A DNA stretch of 64,000 nt from Labilithrix sp. (GTDB taxonomy: Bacteria; Myxococcota_A; Polyangia; Polyangiales; Polyangiaceae): positions 1 to 64,000 of the forward strand of contig JAHBWA010000012.1 in NCBI GenBank assembly GCA_019637195.1, given 5' to 3'. Numbering within the stretch: position 1 is the stretch's first letter; each line of letters starts with the position of its first letter. The translations under genes and the position numbers were made by a program. The notes beneath the pieces are model-generated. The model was not told the origin of the DNA. It made no database searches and saw only the letters and a program-made list of their open reading frames with translations. Below are positions 60,347 through 64,000 of this stretch, piece by piece.

Positions 60347-61795
60347 ATGACGAAGCCTCGGCTCAGGTTCGCACCCTCCCCCACGGGATACCTCCACATC
60401 GGCGGCGTCCGCACGGCGCTCTTCAACTGGCTCTGGGCGCGGAAGACGGGCGGCACCTTCGTCCTCCGCATCGAGGACACCGATCGCGAGCGGTCGACCG
60501 AGGCGAGCCGCGAGATCATCCTCGAGAGCCTGCGCTGGCTCGGGCTCACGTGGGACGAGGGGCCCGGGGTGGGCGGCGCGCACGGCCCGTACATGCAGAC
60601 CGAGCGGCTCGCGATCTACAAGGAGCACACGGACAGGCTCATCGCGAGCGGCCACGCCTTTCGTTGCTACTGCACCAAGGAGGAGCTCGACGCGCAGCGC
60701 GAGGCCCTGAAGAAGCAGGACCCGAAGGCGCAGTTCAAGTACCCCGGCACCTGCCGCGACCGCAAAGACGAGCCGGACGCGAAGCACGTCGTCCGGTTCA
60801 AGGCTCCGCGCGACGGCGCCGTCACCTATGTCGACAAGGTCTTCGGCGAGGTCACGACGCCCAACGTCGAGAACCAGGACTTCGTCATCATGCGGGCCGA
60901 CGGGGTCCCGCTCTACAACTTCGGCGCCGTCGTCGACGACGTGACGATGGGCATCACGCTCGTCGCGCGCGGTCGTGACCACATGATCAACACGCCGCCA
61001 CAGATCCTGCTCTACCAGGCGCTCGGCGCGCCGGTGCCCGAGTTCGCGCACCTGCCGATGATGCTGGCGCCGAACGGCGAGCGACTCTCGAAGCGCCACG
61101 GCGCGGTGAGCGTCACCGAGTACCGCGACAAGGGCTACGCGCCGGCGGCGGTCCTCAACTACCTCGCGCGCTTCGGCTGGTCGTTCGGCGATCAGGAGGT
61201 CTTCTCGCGTGACGAGCTCGTCGAGGCCTTCTCCTGGGAGAGCTGCGGGCGCGGCGACGGGAAGTTCGACGACAAGAAGTTCCTCTCGATCGACCACGAG
61301 CACCTCAAGTCCGAGCGCCTCCTCCCCGCGGCGGACTACGCCGCGAGCGTCCTCCCGTTCCTCGCGCAGCGCGGCCTCTCCGGCGTCACCGAGGAGGCCG
61401 TCGCGCGCGCGCTCTTCACGGTGCGCGAGCGCGCGCGCACGTTCGTCGAGGCCGCCGACATGCTCGACTACTTCTTCCGCGAGGCGCCGGTCATGGACGA
61501 GAAGGCGCAGAAGAAGTTCCTGGTGAAGGACGCCGCCGCCCGCCTCCGCGGCTTCCGCGACGCGCTCGCCGGCGCCGACGCGTGGACCGAGGCCGCGCTC
61601 GAGGCCAAGGCGAACGCGCACCTCGAGGCGGCCGGCTTGCAGATCAAGGACGTCGCCCAGCCGGCGCGCGTCGCGCTCACCGGACGGAGCGCGAGCCCGA
61701 GCCTCTACCAGGTGCTCTTCGTGCTCGGCCGGGACGCGTCGCTCGCGCGGCTCTCGCGCGGCGCCGAGATCGCCGACGCCGCGAGCCCTGCGTGA
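60347..61795 (+). CDS. gltX: Glutamyl-tRNA synthetase
   Basis: A 482-residue class I aminoacyl-tRNA synthetase charging tRNA-Glu (or tRNA-Gln, if the cell uses the amidotransferase route). The HIGH motif reads FAPSPTGYLHIGG at the N-terminus, then RTALFNWLWARKTGGTFVLR and IEDTD. The KMSKS equivalent is RLSKRHGAVS. Zinc-type Cys (YCTKEEL) and a helical anticodon-binding C-terminus are present. The ATG at 60347 begins the homology; a GTG four codons earlier is possible. The stop overlaps the next gene's ATG (TGATG). Confidence 0.96.
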   Translation: MTKPRLRFAPSPTGYLHIGGVRTALFNWLWARKTGGTFVLRIEDTDRERSTEASREIILESLRWLGLTWDEGPGVGGAHGPYMQTERLAIYKEHTDRLIASGHAFRCYCTKEELDAQREALKKQDPKAQFKYPGTCRDRKDEPDAKHVVRFKAPRDGAVTYVDKVFGEVTTPNVENQDFVIMRADGVPLYNFGAVVDDVTMGITLVARGRDHMINTPPQILLYQALGAPVPEFAHLPMMLAPNGERLSKRHGAVSVTEYRDKGYAPAAVLNYLARFGWSFGDQEVFSRDELVEAFSWESCGRGDGKFDDKKFLSIDHEHLKSERLLPAADYAASVLPFLAQRGLSGVTEEAVARALFTVRERARTFVEAADMLDYFFREAPVMDEKAQKKFLVKDAAARLRGFRDALAGADAWTEAALEAKANAHLEAAGLQIKDVAQPARVALTGRSASPSLYQVLFVLGRDASLARLSRGAEIADAASPA

Positions 61796-62910
61796 TGAGC
61801 TTCCTGGGGCCAGGCCGGCTCCCCCCGGCGAAGGAGCTCACCGGGCTCGCGGGCTTCGTCGAGGACTACAAGGCGCTCCTTCCGATCCCGGCGCTCGCCG
61901 CGATCCTCGTGCTCGTCTGGCTGTTCTTCCGCGGCACGTGGCGCGAGCTCGACGAGGAGTCGCTCCGCCTGCGCGCCGAGGTCCACGCGAAGGGGCGGAT
62001 GGATCACCGTCCATTCATCGCGCTCGTCCTCGTCGCGCTGATCCTGACGATGCAGGAGTACTACGGCGGCCGGCAGTACTTCGAGTCGACGATCTCGCCG
62101 CTCCTCACGCGGCTCGACGCGAAGCACCCGGGCATGCAGTTCGGGAAGTACGACGACCTCTACGGCTTCTCGTGGTGGGCCGGGACGCGCGTCTTCGGCT
62201 ACGTCCTGCCGTTCCCGCTGTGGAAGCTCTTCTTCCCGAAGGACAGCCTGCTCGATCTCGGGCTCCGCACGAAGGGCTTCTTCGATCACGCTTGGATCTA
62301 CGGCCTCTTCCTCGCGTTCGTCCTCCCGGCGATGCTGGTCGTCGCGAAGAGCCCCGACTTCGGCACGTACTACCCGTTCTACAAGCTGTCGTCGCGGAGC
62401 TGGTTCGACTTCCTCGTGTGGGAGGCGATGTACTTCGCGCAGTTCTTCGCGCTCGAGATGTTCTTCCGCGGCTTCTGGCTCGGCGCGCTCCGCCGGAGCT
62501 TCGGGTCGGGCGCGATCTTCGTCATGGCGGTGCCGTACTGCATGATCCACTACGGCAAGCCGTACCTCGAGGCGTGCGGCGCGATCGTCGCCGGCATCGC
62601 GCTCGGCTCGCTCTCGATGAAGACGAAGAGCATCTACCAGGGCTTCCTCGTCCACGTGACCGTGGCCGCCTTGATGGACTGGCTCGCGCTCCGTCATCGC
62701 AAGGCGACGCCGCTCCACCTGTGGGCGAGCGATCTGCCGGTGGGCGCGGAGGCCTGGCTCCGCGAGCAAGAGCAGCGCGAGGCGCTCGCGCAGACCGTCG
62801 AGCGGATCGGGGCGGTCGTGTTCGCGGTCCTCTTCGTCTTCATGATCGTGATGATCGTCCGCAGCCGCCGGCGCCGCGGCGAGCGGTTCTGGACGCTCCC
62901 GGCGCGCTGA
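61795..62910 (+). CDS. CPBP-family intramembrane protease-like protein
   Basis: A 371-residue inner-membrane protein coupled to gltX by start/stop overlap. About seven helices lie between residues ~22 and 345. The CPBP signature appears as FALEMFFRGFWLGAL (Glu221, Arg225; the usual EExxxR has Leu in place of the first Glu) and VPYCMIHYGKPYLE with a His. The loss of one Glu may lower or change activity. CPBP proteins act in prenyl-protein or peptide processing and in bacteriocin self-immunity. A short positive tail (RSRRRRGERFW) ends it. Confidence 0.78.
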   Translation: MSFLGPGRLPPAKELTGLAGFVEDYKALLPIPALAAILVLVWLFFRGTWRELDEESLRLRAEVHAKGRMDHRPFIALVLVALILTMQEYYGGRQYFESTISPLLTRLDAKHPGMQFGKYDDLYGFSWWAGTRVFGYVLPFPLWKLFFPKDSLLDLGLRTKGFFDHAWIYGLFLAFVLPAMLVVAKSPDFGTYYPFYKLSSRSWFDFLVWEAMYFAQFFALEMFFRGFWLGALRRSFGSGAIFVMAVPYCMIHYGKPYLEACGAIVAGIALGSLSMKTKSIYQGFLVHVTVAALMDWLALRHRKATPLHLWASDLPVGAEAWLREQEQREALAQTVERIGAVVFAVLFVFMIVMIVRSRRRRGERFWTLPAR

Positions 62911-63058
62911 GCGCGTCGGTCCCGGCGGCTCGCGGCGCTCGGTGGACGCGGCGAGCCGGGCGCGGAGCGCCGCGCGCGTCGCTCGTACCCGCTCGAATAT
63001 GCGGCGCCTTCCGAGGTAAGTTGCGTGACGTGGACGGATGCGGCACGATCGCTCGACG

Positions 63059-63781
63059 ATGACGAAGCTCGCGGCACCGCGCACCTGGCTCCGAGCGGCC
63101 CGATCGACCGCGCTCGGCGTCGTGGTGGTGATCGCGCTGCCGCTGACGGCCGCCGCCGACACCATCTACTCGTACACGGACGCGGACGGCGTCGTGCACT
63201 TCAGCAGCAAGCCCGGCGCGCCGAACGCGAAGCTCTACCTCAAGAGCGAGCCGAAGCACCCCGCGCCCGGCGCCGTCCGGCCCGGCGTCGTGCCCTTCGC
63301 GCCGCAGGACCGCGACGTCAGCCGCTACTCCCGCTACGACGAGCACATTCGCCAGGCGGCGACGCTCTACCAGATCCCCGAGCAGCTCGTCCGCGCGGTC
63401 ATCAAGGTGGAGAGCGACTACGACCCGCGCGCCGTGAGCTACGCTGGCGCGCGTGGGCTGATGCAGCTCATGCCCGAGACCGCCGAGCGCCTCGGCGTGA
63501 AGGACATCAACGATCCGCGCGAGAACATCTTCGGCGGCGTGCGCTACCTGCGCCTGCTCGCGAACATGTTCAACGGAGACCTCGACTTCACCGTCGCCGG
63601 GTACAACGCGGGCGAGAACGCCGTGATCCAGCACAAGGGGATCCCGCCGTACGCGCAGACGCGCGACTACGTCGTCAAGGTGACGAAGTTCTACCGCCGC
63701 TACCGGACGATCGGCGACGTGGTCGAGGCGAGCATCGCGCCGCCCGACCCGGCGCGGGCGATCGTCGTGAACGCGCCCTGA
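63059..63781 (+). CDS. Exported lytic transglycosylase (SLT) with DUF4124 domain
   Basis: A 240-residue periplasmic enzyme that cuts peptidoglycan glycan strands. The signal peptide ends TAAAD. A DUF4124 module follows (TIYSYTDADGVVHFSSKP). The SLT domain has catalytic Glu118 (AVIKVESDYDPRAVS), then GARGLMQLMPETA and VAGYNAGENAV, the family's three motifs. The ATG at 63059 gives a shorter n-region than the one at 63038; both are possible. The next gene begins 17 bases later. Confidence 0.9.
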   Translation: MTKLAAPRTWLRAARSTALGVVVVIALPLTAAADTIYSYTDADGVVHFSSKPGAPNAKLYLKSEPKHPAPGAVRPGVVPFAPQDRDVSRYSRYDEHIRQAATLYQIPEQLVRAVIKVESDYDPRAVSYAGARGLMQLMPETAERLGVKDINDPRENIFGGVRYLRLLANMFNGDLDFTVAGYNAGENAVIQHKGIPPYAQTRDYVVKVTKFYRRYRTIGDVVEASIAPPDPARAIVVNAP

Positions 63782-63798
63782 CGCGCCGCGCGGACTTC

Positions 63799-64000
63799 GT
63801 GTCGGTCTTCGCCGGACGACGGAGCGTCGGGCTCGCCGCGATCCTCGGCGCGGCGCTCACCAGCGCGCCGGTCGCGAGCGCGCAGCCGCCGCGCCTCGAG
63901 GTCCAGGCGGTCGCGTCGACAGGGTCGATGCCCAAGGGCGTCATCCTGTCGCCCGACGGCAAGCGCGCCTACGTCACCAACTTCGGGCAGGCGAACGGGA
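63799..64000 (+). CDS. YVTN beta-propeller protein, 5' part
   Basis: The first 67 residues of a gene that runs off the right edge. A GTG at 63799 gives a signal peptide ending PVASA. MPKGVILSPDGKRAYVTNFG is a YVTN propeller blade, typical of exported seven-bladed repeat proteins. It follows the lytic transglycosylase gene by 17 bases, so one operon is likely. Function beyond the fold is unknown. Confidence 0.75.
   Translation, partial: MSVFAGRRSVGLAAILGAALTSAPVASAQPPRLEVQAVASTGSMPKGVILSPDGKRAYVTNFGQANG

Noticed and set aside
1-64000. tRNA, rRNA, insertion sequences, integrase or att sites
   Set aside because: None seen by eye on either strand; gene content and base composition look uniform, so no island boundary is claimed.

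Overview
The window is very GC-rich (third codon positions almost always G or C). It carries two MYXO-CTERM-type tails (SGCS, hydrophobic helix, poly-Arg), many lipoproteins, FHA/PATAN and sigma-54 activator proteins, and a TonB/ExbB/ExbD cluster. This points to the chromosome of a Myxococcota bacterium, most likely of the Polyangia (Sorangium/Labilithrix-like) type. I saw no rRNA, tRNA, insertion sequence, phage gene or CRISPR array.

Layout. 1-10.2 kb: 3' end of hisD, a very large secreted zinc metalloprotease, a FlaR-type P-loop kinase, two exported lipoproteins, and an FHA/PATAN gene whose 5' end is broken by several frame changes. 10.6-17.5 kb: a tightly overlapping TonB operon (receptor, lipoprotein, ExbB, ExbD, TonB, repeat-rich surface protein). 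17.5-19.1 kb: an ECF sigma factor and a frameshifted anti-sigma-like gene. 19.2-30 kb: an M15-like peptidase, fhs, an unknown gene behind a clear sigma-54 promoter, a membrane histidine kinase, and a 1209-residue sigma-54 activator overlapping a small lipoprotein gene. 30-38.5 kb: a DUF2520 dehydrogenase-like protein, nadD, two paralogous EGF-like lipoproteins, a 2Fe-2S/FAD oxidoreductase and an outer-membrane barrel. 50-64 kb: ccmB, a Spy/CpxP-like lipoprotein, a trypsin-like protease, a histone-H1-tail protein, DUF4349, a ParD-like/nucleotidyltransferase pair, ohr-ohrR, gltX, a CPBP protease, a lytic transglycosylase and the start of a YVTN-propeller gene.

The most interesting region is 38.4-49.9 kb. 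A small gene (43278-43613, minus) encodes a 111-residue protein built from four 21-residue repeats, each with the motif RSGxKAGG and then HNQ. It lies 13 bases upstream of a kinesin-light-chain-type TPR gene. Divergently, three overlapping genes encode a HlyD-type adaptor, an ABC transporter with an intact C39 (double-glycine) peptidase (Cys23, His103, Asp119), and a second ABC transporter without a visible peptidase triad. Next door are a V4R-domain sensor kinase and a sigma-54 response regulator. The repeat-peptide gene, the export operon and the kinase gene each have a -24/-12 sigma-54 promoter with exact GG-N10-GC spacing. A shared 12-mer, CTCGAGAATTCG, lies 75 bases upstream of -24 for the kinase and the export operon, and 88 bases upstream for the peptide gene. 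I read this as a sigma-54-controlled, self-contained system that makes, cuts at repeated Gly-Gly sites and secretes a multi-copy peptide, with no recognisable modifying enzyme. The function is inferred, not shown.

A second theme is short tandem duplications at gene boundaries: stop-codon copies at 19134 and 23363, RBS-plus-start copies at 32565 and 55720, an in-frame N-terminal array in nadD at 31651, and a 35-base array after fhs. Some starts, especially TTG/GTG ones, are uncertain and are marked so.
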